A stretch of 19,879 nt of DNA from JAILZP01 sp037444185 (lineage in GTDB: Bacteria > Bacillota > Desulfotomaculia > Desulfotomaculales > Desulfocucumaceae), in NCBI GenBank assembly GCA_037444185.1, contig JBBIMW010000042.1:1-19879 (forward strand), in the 5' to 3' direction. Below the pieces are notes generated by a model. It was given only the letters and a program-made list of their open reading frames with translations. It did no database searches and was not told where the DNA came from. The number at the start of each line of letters is the position of its first letter. Positions within the stretch are counted from its first letter, which is position 1. Position numbers and translations under genes: made by a program. Below are positions 7,418 through 15,163 of the stretch, in pieces.

Positions 7418-7783
7418 ATGATGTGGTGGTCAACAGTGGTACAGGTTATAAACATTACAGATTCCAAGGAATTGAGGGTGTTGGACCCGGTTACCTTGAA
7501 CACAGCCGCAATATGCGAGCAGTGCGGAAAATGCGGGGCGGCATGCCCCGCACTGATCAAACAGCCAAACCCCACCGCCCTGATCAGGCTTATACAGCTG
7601 GGATCAGTAACCGAAACTCTGCACTCCCCCCTGCTTTGGACCTGCATAGGATGTGAGCAGTGCACTGCCGCGTGCCCGCAAAAACTTGACGTGGCCCACA
7701 TCGTCCGCCTGCTGCGGCGCCTGTCGGCCGGAGAAAAGGATGTGTGTTTTCCCGGAATTATGGTAGATTTTCTATTAGCATAA
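7418..7783 (+). CDS. HdrC/QmoC-N-type 2x[4Fe-4S] protein
   Basis: A 121-aa soluble iron-sulfur protein with two CX2CX2CX3C motifs, CEQCGKCGAACP and CIGCEQCTAACP, spaced as in heterodisulfide reductase HdrC and in the N-terminal half of QmoC. The cytochrome b (HdrE-like) half that anchors QmoC in the membrane is absent: the frame stops soon after the HdrC domain and a convergent gene begins 3 nt later. The start is uncertain; ATG 7418, ATG 7421 and GTG 7436 are possible and none has a clear ribosome-binding site, so coupling to the upstream stop (2 nt away) is likely. It is the last gene of the cluster and is expected to pass electrons to or from the HdrA-like protein; its outer partner is not in this window. 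Confidence 0.82.
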   Translation: MMWWSTVVQVINITDSKELRVLDPVTLNTAAICEQCGKCGAACPALIKQPNPTALIRLIQLGSVTETLHSPLLWTCIGCEQCTAACPQKLDVAHIVRLLRRLSAGEKDVCFPGIMVDFLLA

Positions 7784-7786
7784 TCA

Positions 7787-8374
7787 TTAATATTTAAACT
7801 GGTATACGATCATATTCACCAGTTCAGTGAGGGCCTTTTGCTGGCCCTCGTGTTTTTTCCACCAGGAGGAGGCGGAAAACTTAGGATCCGGCGCGGACAC
7901 CGTAATGAACTCCACCCCGGTACCCTTAAACACCTTGCCAAAGATATACTTCGCCCGTCTGGTGTGATAGTTCGAAGTCACCAGCAGGAATGATTTGATG
8001 TCGCGTTCAAGAACGATCTTTTTTACATTTACGGCGTTTTCATAGGTGCTTTCAGAGCGGTTCTCCAGCACCACCGCCCCCCTGGGAACGCCCAGCTCAA
8101 CAGCCTCCATAAGCATCAGATCGGCATCGGTAAGCTTGGAGGTCAGTCTTCCGCCGCCGCTCATAATAATGATACCGGCGTAACCCTCTTTATAAAGGCC
8201 GACCCCCTTGGCCACCCTCGGCACAGCCTCTCCCGAAAGAACCACTATGGCGTCGCAGGGCCGGGGTTTCTCATCCACCACCAAATACCGGCCATATGCG
8301 GACAGCCAGTATTCAGCGGTCAGGAACAGCGCCAACATCAGTCCGGCCATGGTCAGAAGCACTTTTTTCAACAT
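7787..8374 (-). CDS. YdcF/SanA-type DUF218 protein
   Basis: A 195-aa protein with one N-terminal membrane anchor (about residues 4-25, hydrophobic after MLKKV) and a single DUF218 domain. Family motifs seen: DAIVVLSGE near residue 40, IIIMSGGG, then ENRSESTYENAVNVKK, and LLVTSNYHTRRA near residue 130. Members (YdcF, SanA, ElyC) are linked to envelope processes; the reaction is not established for most. Its stop is 3 nt from the stop of the HdrC-like gene in a tail-to-tail arrangement, with no clear shared terminator. It is divergent from the beta-oxidation operon. The ribosome-binding site is weak (GGTGA). Confidence 0.85.
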   Translation of the reverse strand: MLKKVLLTMAGLMLALFLTAEYWLSAYGRYLVVDEKPRPCDAIVVLSGEAVPRVAKGVGLYKEGYAGIIIMSGGGRLTSKLTDADLMLMEAVELGVPRGAVVLENRSESTYENAVNVKKIVLERDIKSFLLVTSNYHTRRAKYIFGKVFKGTGVEFITVSAPDPKFSASSWWKKHEGQQKALTELVNMIVYQFKY

Positions 8375-8424
8375 CAGTCACCGCCATATAACTTCTTTGT
8401 CCCGCAACCATTTCCCTTTACCGC

Positions 8425-8452
8425 ATACTATTTAGCATTGCCCTTTTTGTAA
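8425..8452 (-). promoter_or_regulatory. candidate promoter of the DUF218 gene
   Basis: On the minus strand TTACAA (8447-8452) and TAGTAT (8425-8430) are separated by 16 nt, a fair match to a sigma-A promoter, about 50 nt upstream of the DUF218 start. Only sequence resemblance supports it. Confidence 0.35.
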
Positions 8453-8496
8453 GAAATGTTTTTGTGCGTCAAGGAGTAAAATTGCCCTGTTCCCTA

Positions 8497-8525
8497 TTGA
8501 CCTTTTTAGAAAAATGAAATAACTT
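8497..8525 (+). promoter_or_regulatory. candidate promoter of the fadNAE operon
   Basis: TTGACC (8497-8502), 17-nt spacer, TAACTT (8520-8525). The -35 is good and the -10 modest; TATACT (8525-8530) and TATATT (8531-8536) are alternatives with poorer spacing. The FadR-type operator at 8539-8556 begins where transcription would start, a typical repressor position. Confidence 0.5.
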
Positions 8526-8538
8526 ATACTTATATTAG

Positions 8539-8556
8539 TGAGTGAGTGCTCAGTCA
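8539..8556 (+). promoter_or_regulatory. FadR-type (TetR family) operator
   Basis: TGAGTGAGTGCTCAGTCA fits the form TGA-N-TGA-N4-TCA-N-TCA, the same spacing as the Bacillus FadR consensus TGAATGANTATTCATTCA as I recall it. The two halves agree at 14 of 18 symmetric positions. It lies just downstream of the predicted -10 of fadN. A FadR homologue is encoded at 14454-15083, so binding and repression released by acyl-CoA are likely (inference). Confidence 0.7.
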
Positions 8557-8615
8557 TTGTTTTTGTGTCAGCTAAATGGAAATCTAATTAATAATATAAG
8601 GAGGAGTCGTAGAAG

Positions 8616-11042
8616 ATGAAGCGCAGCATAAACAGAGCTGCCGTTCTGGGAGCGGGAGTCATGGGAGCCACCATCGCCGGCCATCTGGCCAACGTGGGAA
8701 TCCCGACCTATCTCCTGGACATTGTGCCGGGAACACTGAATCCTGACGAGGAAAAGGCGGGATTGACCCTTGACAGCCCCAAGGTGCGCAACAGGTTTGC
8801 GGTCAACGGCATCTCAAACCTGCTGAAAATCAAGCCTGCCCCCCTCTATGTGCCGGAAAACACCGGCCTGTTGACCCCGGGCAATTTCGAAGACAACATG
8901 GGCTGGCTCTCTGAATGCGACCTGGTTATCGAAGCCGTGGTGGAAAGGCTGGATATAAAACAAGGTCTTCTGGAGAAGGTTGAAAAGAATTGGAAACCTG
9001 GTTCAATAATAGCCACCAACACCTCCGGCCTGTCCATCAACAAAATGCTGGAAGGCCGCTCCCAGGAGTTCAAAAAACATTTCATCGGCATGCACTTCTT
9101 TAATCCCCCCAGGTACATGCGCCTTTTGGAGGTGATTCCCGCCAACGATACTTTGCACGAAATAACCGAGTTTGCGGTTGATTTCGGCGAAAGTGTTCTG
9201 GGCAAAGGCGTGGTCATTTGCAAAGATACCCCCAACTTTGTAGCCAACCGCATAGGCGTATACGGTATGTGCGCCACCATTAAAGCTATGCTGGAATTCG
9301 GGCTGGGTGTGGACGAAGTTGATGAGCTTACCGGCCGGGTAATGGGCCACCCCAAGAGCGCATCCTTCCGCACCTTGGATATGGTGGGGCTGGATACGTT
9401 GCTGCACGTGGCCAAAACCGTTTATGACGCGGCGGAGGATACGGAAGAAAAAGTGGTTTTTGAACAGGTTCCCTTCCTTCAAAAAATGCTGGAGAACAAA
9501 TGGCTGGGAGACAAGACCGGCCTGGGCTTCTATAAAAAAGTAAAGTCCGGCAAGGGTAGCGAAATACTGGTGCTGGATTACAACACCATGGAATACCGCC
9601 CCAAAGCCAAGGCCAGTTTTGGGTCACTGTCCACCGCCAAAATGTCCAGGAAGCCCGAAAAACAGTTCAAGGCCCTGGTTACCGGCAGCGACAAGGCGGC
9701 CCAGTTCGCATGGAGAATCACCAAGCAACAGTTGTTGTACGCCGCCAACCTGCTGGGAATAATAGCCGACGATATACAGTCCGTGGATCAGGCCATGAAA
9801 TGGGGTTTCAACTGGGACTTCGGCCCCTTCGAGGCATGGGACATACTGGGCGTGCCCGCTGTGGTGGAACGGCTCAAGAAAGAGGGCGACCCGGTGCCGA
9901 AAGTGGTGGAAGACCTGCTGGCCAGCGGCAGAACCAGTTTCTACGAGAAGAAAGACGGGTTCCGATCTATCTTCGACCCTGGCACTAAGGGACCCATTCC
10001 TGAAAAGTTTGGTGAGAAGGTCATTTTCCTGGCCCCCCTCAAAGAGCGGAACAAAGTCATCAAGTCTAACGGAGGCGCCAGCCTGATCGACATCGGAGAC
10101 GGTGTCGCCTGCCTGGAGTTCCACAGCAAGGCCAACGCCATCGGCGGGGACATAGTGAATATGATGAACTACTCCGTAAAAGAGGTGGAGAAGAATTACC
10201 AAGGCATGGTAATTGCCAACTACGGCCAGCACTTTTCAGTGGGCGCCAACCTGATGCTGGTAATGATGTACGCCGAAGCCGGCGAGTGGGACGAGCTGGA
10301 TCTGATGGTGCGTGAATTCCAGGATGCCAACATGAGGATGAAATACTGCAAAAAGCCGGTGGTGGCTGCTCCCCACGGCATGGCCCTGGGCGGCGGCTGC
10401 GAAATAGTAATGCACTGCAACAAGGTGGCGGCTTACGCCGAGTCCTATATCGGCCTGGTGGAAGTGGGAGTGGGACTGGTTCCCGGCGGCGGCGGAGTGA
10501 AGGAACTGGCCTTTAGGGCTGCGGAGACGGAGCCCCCTGTTCCGGCAAACATCAAAACCGGCGGCACCAACAGCGTGCAGCCCATGATCAACCGGGCTTT
10601 TGAAAATATAGCCACGGCCAGGGTGGCCACCAGCGCCCCCGAAGCCATTTCCCTGGGATTCTTAAGGGCCGTAGACACCAAGGTGGTAACCAACCGGGAT
10701 CATCTCATCGGCGAAGCTAAAAGAATGGTGCTTCAAAAGGCGCCGGAATTCAGGCCGCCGGCGCCGAAGACTATTAAAGCCCTGGGCGCCCCCGGCCAGG
10801 CCGCCATCGAGGTGGGTATCAAGACGATGCTTTGGGGACGGTTCATCAGCAAACACGACGCCCTCATCGCCGGAAAGGTGGCCGGCATACTGACCGGCGG
10901 CGGTGTGACCCCGGGCGCCCCCCTCACCGAGCAAAACCTGCTGGACTTGGAGCGGGAGGCATTCTTAAGCCTGCTGGGAGAACAAAAGACCATCGACCGC
11001 GTCCGTCACATGTTAATCACAAACAAGCCCCTCAGGAACTAG
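8616..11042 (+). CDS. fadN: FadN: 3-hydroxyacyl-CoA dehydrogenase/enoyl-CoA hydratase
   Basis: An 808-aa two-domain beta-oxidation enzyme. The N-terminal half is an NAD-dependent 3-hydroxyacyl-CoA dehydrogenase: GAGVMGATIAGHLA near residues 9-22 (GxGxxG), ATNTSGLSI, and HFFNPPRYMRLLEVI near residue 160. The C-terminal part is a crotonase fold: HFSVGANL, then GMALGGGCE with Glu596 and GLVEVGVGLVPGGGG with Glu616, matching the two catalytic glutamates of enoyl-CoA hydratases. The domain order (dehydrogenase first) is that of Bacillus FadN/YusL, about 790 aa, and the reverse of E. coli FadB. AAGGAGGAG lies about 10 nt before ATG 8616. First gene of the operon, under the FadR-type operator. It forms 3-ketoacyl-CoA for the thiolase encoded next. 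Confidence 0.95.
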   Translation: MKRSINRAAVLGAGVMGATIAGHLANVGIPTYLLDIVPGTLNPDEEKAGLTLDSPKVRNRFAVNGISNLLKIKPAPLYVPENTGLLTPGNFEDNMGWLSECDLVIEAVVERLDIKQGLLEKVEKNWKPGSIIATNTSGLSINKMLEGRSQEFKKHFIGMHFFNPPRYMRLLEVIPANDTLHEITEFAVDFGESVLGKGVVICKDTPNFVANRIGVYGMCATIKAMLEFGLGVDEVDELTGRVMGHPKSASFRTLDMVGLDTLLHVAKTVYDAAEDTEEKVVFEQVPFLQKMLENKWLGDKTGLGFYKKVKSGKGSEILVLDYNTMEYRPKAKASFGSLSTAKMSRKPEKQFKALVTGSDKAAQFAWRITKQQLLYAANLLGIIADDIQSVDQAMKWGFNWDFGPFEAWDILGVPAVVERLKKEGDPVPKVVEDLLASGRTSFYEKKDGFRSIFDPGTKGPIPEKFGEKVIFLAPLKERNKVIKSNGGASLIDIGDGVACLEFHSKANAIGGDIVNMMNYSVKEVEKNYQGMVIANYGQHFSVGANLMLVMMYAEAGEWDELDLMVREFQDANMRMKYCKKPVVAAPHGMALGGGCEIVMHCNKVAAYAESYIGLVEVGVGLVPGGGGVKELAFRAAETEPPVPANIKTGGTNSVQPMINRAFENIATARVATSAPEAISLGFLRAVDTKVVTNRDHLIGEAKRMVLQKAPEFRPPAPKTIKALGAPGQAAIEVGIKTMLWGRFISKHDALIAGKVAGILTGGGVTPGAPLTEQNLLDLEREAFLSLLGEQKTIDRVRHMLITNKPLRN

Positions 11043-11090
11043 GAGAGGGTTGCAAAAGGGCTGTTTTTCCAGGAGGCTGAAAGGGTCCAT

Positions 11091-11121
11091 CAGCTGCGTC
11101 GCGGCGCGGCAGCTGCTTTTT
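11091..11121 (+). terminator. internal terminator/attenuator in the fadN-fadA gap
   Basis: CAGCTGC (11091-11097) pairs with GCAGCTG (11109-11115) around an 11-nt GC-rich loop and is followed by C and five Ts (11117-11121). It lies in the 212-nt space between fadN and fadA, which holds no convincing gene. The short U-tract suggests partial termination, lowering fadA-fadE expression relative to fadN. Confidence 0.55.
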
Positions 11122-11254
11122 CGCTCCAACGCACCACAAAGTCCCGCAGTATTATCCCGGCGCGGGTCATGGCAAGAAATGGAAGCGCCAATGGGTGCTG
11201 GTTGTGCAGCCTGTCTACTATTTGATAAGGATTGATAAGGGGGTTTTAAGAAAT

Positions 11255-12433
11255 ATGCAAGAAGCCGTAGTTGTCAGTGCGGTGCGCACCGCGGTGGGCA
11301 AGGCCCCCCGGGGGAAACTGAAAAACACCCGGCCGGAATACATGGCCGCCACCGTTTTAAAGGAAGCGCTGGCCCGGGTACCCGCCCTGGACCCGGCGGA
11401 AATAGACGATGTGCTGTTCGGCTGCTCATTTCCTGAAGCCGAGCAGGGCATGAATGTGGGAAGAATGATTACTCTGCTGGCGGGCCTGCCCCAGAGCGTT
11501 GCCGGAGCCACCATAAACCGTTTCTGCTCCTCAGGGCTGGAGTCCGTTGCCGTGGGGGCCACCCGGATTATGTCGGGCTATGTGGATGTCTTCGTGGCCG
11601 GCGGTGTTGAGAGCATGAGCCAGGTCCCCATGGGGGGCAACAAGCTGGCTCCGGACCCCGAGCTGCTGAAAATATGCCCCGAGGCATATATGGGCATGGG
11701 GCTTACCGCAGAAAACGTGGCCGAGAAATACAGCATATCCAGGGAAGAACAGGATTCCTTCGCTGTGGCCAGCCACGCCAAGGCCTCCAAAGCCATCGCC
11801 GAAGGAAGGTTCAAAGAGGAAATAGTGCCCCTCACCGTTGTTGAAAAGCAGTGGGCGGGAAACAAAATAAAGGAAAAAAGCTTTGTCTTCGATACCGACG
11901 AGGGTGTCCGCCCGGACACCACCATGGAAAGCCTGGCCAAGCTGAAGCCGGTTTTCCGGGCCAACGGATCGGTGACCGCCGGCAACTCCTCCCAAACCAG
12001 TGACGGCGCCGCTTGTGTGGTGCTGATGAGCCGCAAGAAAGCAGAATCCCTGGGCATCAAACCCCTGGCGATATTCCGCGGCTATGCGGTGGGCGGCTGC
12101 CCCCCCGAGTTGATGGGCATCGGTCCCATCGTGGCCATTCCCAAAGCCCTTAAAGTGGCCGGAATCAACCAGGATCAGGTGGATGTGTTTGAATTGAACG
12201 AGGCCTTTGCCGCCCAGGCCCTGGCTTCTATCAAAACTTTGGGGCTGGATATAAACAAAGTTAATTATAACGGTGGCGCCATCGCCCTGGGACACCCGCT
12301 TGGCTGCACCGGTTCCAAACTTACCACCACCCTGCTGCACGAAATGAGGCGCCGGAACGCCCGCTACGGAGTAGTCAGCATGTGTATCGGCGGCGGCATG
12401 GGAGCTGCCGGAGTATATGAGCTGGTCGACTGA
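11255..12433 (+). CDS. fadA: FadA: acetyl-CoA C-acyltransferase (3-ketoacyl-CoA thiolase)
   Basis: A 392-aa thiolase, the normal family length. Catalytic residues seen: Cys91 in INRFCSSGLES (acyl-enzyme nucleophile), His347 in GGAIALGHPLGCTG, and Cys377 in CIGGGMGAAG (proton-transfer cysteine). It cleaves 3-ketoacyl-CoA with CoA to acetyl-CoA and a shortened acyl-CoA, the last step of the cycle. Its position between fadN and fadE and its match to the Bacillus FadA type favour degradation over acetoacetyl-CoA synthesis. ATG 11255 gives the canonical start MQEAVVVSAVRTAVG and has AAGGGGG 11 nt upstream; the frame is open back to GTG 11195, but that would add 20 atypical residues. Confidence 0.94.
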   Translation: MQEAVVVSAVRTAVGKAPRGKLKNTRPEYMAATVLKEALARVPALDPAEIDDVLFGCSFPEAEQGMNVGRMITLLAGLPQSVAGATINRFCSSGLESVAVGATRIMSGYVDVFVAGGVESMSQVPMGGNKLAPDPELLKICPEAYMGMGLTAENVAEKYSISREEQDSFAVASHAKASKAIAEGRFKEEIVPLTVVEKQWAGNKIKEKSFVFDTDEGVRPDTTMESLAKLKPVFRANGSVTAGNSSQTSDGAACVVLMSRKKAESLGIKPLAIFRGYAVGGCPPELMGIGPIVAIPKALKVAGINQDQVDVFELNEAFAAQALASIKTLGLDINKVNYNGGAIALGHPLGCTGSKLTTTLLHEMRRRNARYGVVSMCIGGGMGAAGVYELVD

Positions 12434-12487
12434 AAAAATGGGAATACCCTTTAAAAACTATAAAATTTCAGAAAGGAGATTGCCAAA

Positions 12488-14241
12488 ATGCTTCAAAAAG
12501 GCGGCATGTACCTGCTAGAAAGCGTCAACCCCGCGGATGTTTTCACACCGGAGGACTTTACCGACGAACATAAGATGATTGCCAGCACCTGCACGGACTT
12601 TATCGACAAGGAAGTTCTTCCCAGAATGGAAGACTTGGAACACCAAAAAGAGGGCTTAATGAGGGAATTACTGGAAAAAGCCGGCGAACTGGGCTTGCTT
12701 TCAGCCGACATTGAGGAGGAGTACGGCGGCGCCGAGCTGGGCAAACTGGCCTCCATTATCATCACTGAAAATATATCCTACGGCGGCTCTTTTTCCTTGG
12801 GCCACGGCGCCCACACAGGCATCGGATCACTGCCCATAGCGCTGTTCGGAAACGAAGAACAAAAAAAGAGATACCTGCCCAAACTGGCCAGCGGTGAAAT
12901 GATTGCCGCATACGCCCTCACCGAGCCCGGGGCCGGTTCCGACGCACTGTCGGCAAAGGCCAAGGCCGTTTTGTCTGAAGACGGTAAATACTATGTCCTG
13001 AACGGTGAAAAGATTTTTATCACCAACGCAGGTTTTGCCGATGTATTCGTAACCTATGCCAAAATTGACGGTGACAAATTCACCGCTTTCATCGTCGATA
13101 AGGACACCCCCGGTTTCAGCACCGGTGCCGAGGAAAAGAAAATGGGCATCAAGGGATCATCCACCCGCAGCCTGATTTTTGAGGACGCCAGGATCCCGGT
13201 GGAAAACGTGCTGGGTGAAATCGGCAAAGGCCACGTCATCGCTTTCAATATACTGAACATCGGCCGGTTTAAACTGGGGGCCGGAGTCACCGGCTCCGCC
13301 AAGAAGGCCCTCCAGGTGGCTGTGAAATACGCCCTGCAGCGCCAGCAGTTTAAGACCCCCATCGCCAAGTTCGGCATAATACAGACCAAGCTGGCCCAGA
13401 TGAACACCAAAGTGTACGCCTCCGAATCGGTGCAATACCGTTTGGCCGGTTTGATTGAGGAGGCCCTGCAGGATAAGAAATCTGGCCCGGAAATAGGCAG
13501 GGCTATAGAGGACTACGCCATCGAATGTTCCATAAGCAAGGTGTTTGGGTCCGAGGTGCTGGACTTTGTGGTGGACGAGGTGGTCCAGATACACGGCGGC
13601 TACGGCTACACCCAGGAGTACCCGGCCGAGCGCTTCTACCGCGACTCCCGTATCAACAGAATATTCGAAGGCACCAATGAGATTAACCGCCTGATTATTC
13701 CCGCCACCCTGATGCGCAAGGCCATGAAGGGCGAACTCCCCTTTATGATGGCAGCCCAGGCCCTGCAGAAGGAGGTCATGGATCTCAAGGCCACCGTTCC
13801 CCAGGACGACGGCAGGCCTCTGTACGCAGAGAGAGCCATGCTGGCCCTGGTTAAGAAGCTCTTCCTGATGATCGCCGGGCAGGCCGCTATGAAATATATG
13901 CAAAAACTGGCCGAAGAACAGGAACTGCTACAGATCATGGCAGACATAGCCATTGAGATCTACGCTATGGAATCTTGCGTGCTGCGCGCTCTGAAAGCCT
14001 GGGAAAAAGACCCGGCCTCGGCAGAGCTGAAATTGGACCTTACCAAGGCATACATCTACGACAACTGGCCCGGATTTGAGAAGTGGGCAAGGACGCCATG
14101 TGTTATCTGGAGTCCGGCGACATGCTGGCCACCCAGCTGGCCATTGTAAAGCGCATGACCAGGTGCGTCCCCATCGACATGATCAACCTGCGCCGTAAAA
14201 TTGCAGCCCAGGTTATTGACAAGGAAGGCTTTGCCTGCTGA
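12488..14241 (+). CDS. fadE: FadE: acyl-CoA dehydrogenase, apparent frameshift near the 3' end
   Basis: Acyl-CoA dehydrogenase of the long Bacillus FadE type (about 590 aa), catalysing the first beta-oxidation step. Seen: AYALTEPGAGSDA (FAD/substrate motif), KMGIKGSSTRSL, RQQFKTPI, GGYGYTQEYPAERFYRDSRINR, and IFEGTNEINR with the catalytic-base Glu394; then the extra C-terminal helical region. The open frame ends at 14149, but after GFEK the residues turn unlike the family. In the +1 frame from GTG 14083 a coherent 52-residue tail runs to TGA 14239-14241 (starts VGKDAMCYLES, ends DKEGFAC). One missing base at about 14080-14083 (GAGAA/GTG) restores a 584-aa protein. A sequencing error or a recent mutation is likely. 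GAAAGGAG lies about 9 nt before ATG 12488. Confidence 0.9.
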
Positions 14242-14305
14242 TTCAGCCGCCATTTCGCGGTGCCAGGCTGCGGTAGTATAAAAATCTATCGGTCAGTCAC
14301 GTGGC

Positions 14306-14364
14306 AAGACGTCAGATTCGCTGGCATTGGACCTTCGGCCATGTCTTCTAATATCTGACGTCTT
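14306..14364. repeat. 12-bp inverted repeat between fadE and fadR
   Basis: AAGACGTCAGAT (14306-14317) and ATCTGACGTCTT (14353-14364) are perfect inverted copies separated by 35 nt, which can form an inner TGGC/GCCA hairpin. No U-tract follows. A promoter-like pair, TTGGAC (14327-14332), 16 nt, TAATAT (14349-14354), lies inside it, so it may be a two-arm operator for fadR rather than a terminator. A lone TCAGTCA half-site lies at 14293-14299. Confidence 0.5.
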
Positions 14365-14453
14365 CTCCCTGACACCGCAGACGGCCCGGGAAAATGTTTT
14401 TTGCGGCGTCCGGCGCGCCCGGCGGATCACAAGTTGTATTTCGGAGGCAGCCT

Positions 14454-15083
14454 GTGGCAAAAAGAACGGGAGGAAAGTACAGGACAATCATTGAAGCGGC
14501 AATAAAGGTAATATCCGAGAACGGCTACCACGGCTCCCAGGTGTCAAAAATCGCCAGGGAGGCCGGCGTTGCCGAAGGAACCATATATATTTACTTTGAA
14601 AGCAAGGAGGATATTTTAATATCAATATTCAAAGACAAGCTTGGAGAATTAATCTCGACTGCTCCGAAAAAGCTGGCAAATATTGAAAATACCTTTGAGA
14701 TACTGGCATACCTCATTTATATTCACTTTTCCACCCTCCAAAACAACCGTAATCTCGCCCATGTATTGCAAATTGAACTTCGTCAGTCTGACAAATCAAT
14801 CAGAAAAGGGATCGCAGAAGCTATCAGGGATTACTACCGATTGATTGAAAAACTGGTTTTGGAGGGTATTATAAAGGGCTATTTCAAACCGAACCTGGAC
14901 CCCAAAATCGCCCGCAAAGTAATCTTCGGCAGCATGGACGAGACGGCCACCTGCTGGGTATTGTCCAACCGGAATTACAGTCTGGTGGAAATGGCGGACC
15001 GGGTCTACGGCGTATTGGCCCAGGCGCTGGCCCGGGATGGAAGATACGACCCATTCCCGGCAGAATTACGGCCGGCAGAATAA
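14454..15083 (+). CDS. fadR: FadR: TetR-family repressor of fatty-acid degradation
   Basis: A 209-aa TetR-family regulator. N-terminal DNA-binding domain: IIEAAIKVISENGYHGSQVSK, then IAREAGVAEGTIYIYF, with the helix-turn-helix at about residues 28-47, followed by KEDILISIF. The ligand domain carries QIELRQS and VIFGSMDETATCWV, which I recognise from Bacillus subtilis FadR, a repressor released by long-chain acyl-CoA. GTG 14454 was chosen because GGAGG lies 6 nt upstream; ATG 14394 would add 20 low-complexity residues. It lies at the end of the fad gene set, 212 nt after fadE, and a matching operator lies upstream of fadN. In Bacillus fadR sits with lcfA-fadB-etfBA, so its place next to fadNAE is a different arrangement. 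Confidence 0.92.
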   Translation: MAKRTGGKYRTIIEAAIKVISENGYHGSQVSKIAREAGVAEGTIYIYFESKEDILISIFKDKLGELISTAPKKLANIENTFEILAYLIYIHFSTLQNNRNLAHVLQIELRQSDKSIRKGIAEAIRDYYRLIEKLVLEGIIKGYFKPNLDPKIARKVIFGSMDETATCWVLSNRNYSLVEMADRVYGVLAQALARDGRYDPFPAELRPAE

Positions 15084-15098
15084 TCCCGCCGGTTTTTT
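15072..15098 (+). terminator. intrinsic terminator overlapping the fadR 3' end
   Basis: CCGGC (15072-15076) pairs with GCCGG (15088-15092), followed by six Ts (15093-15098). The fadR stop codon TAA (15081-15083) is in the loop. Confidence 0.65.
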
Positions 15099-15121
15099 GC
15101 GCAAAACTATGAATACATTTT

Positions 15122-15135
15122 TTTGCCATGGCAAA
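15122..15135. repeat. 14-bp perfect palindrome upstream of the DUF1540 gene
   Basis: TTTGCCATGGCAAA is fully self-complementary. It lies 28 nt before the DUF1540 start and just before the hairpin that holds its ribosome-binding site, so it could be an operator. Confidence 0.4.
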
Positions 15136-15140
15136 TAATA

Positions 15141-15157
15141 ACCTCCGTCAAGGAGGT
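15141..15157 (+). promoter_or_regulatory. hairpin that hides the DUF1540 ribosome-binding site
   Basis: ACCTCC (15141-15146) is complementary to GGAGGT (15152-15157) with a 5-nt loop. The right arm is the Shine-Dalgarno sequence AAGGAGGTGA of the gene at 15164, so in the folded state initiation should be reduced. This predicts translational control (inference); the pairing itself is seen. Confidence 0.55.
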
Positions 15158-15163
15158 GAGAAC

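Noticed and set aside
11043..11254. Small gene in the fadN-fadA gap (frame MGAGCAACLLFDKD and similar)
   Set aside because: Very short, no ribosome-binding site and no family likeness; the thiolase start at 11255 is well supported.
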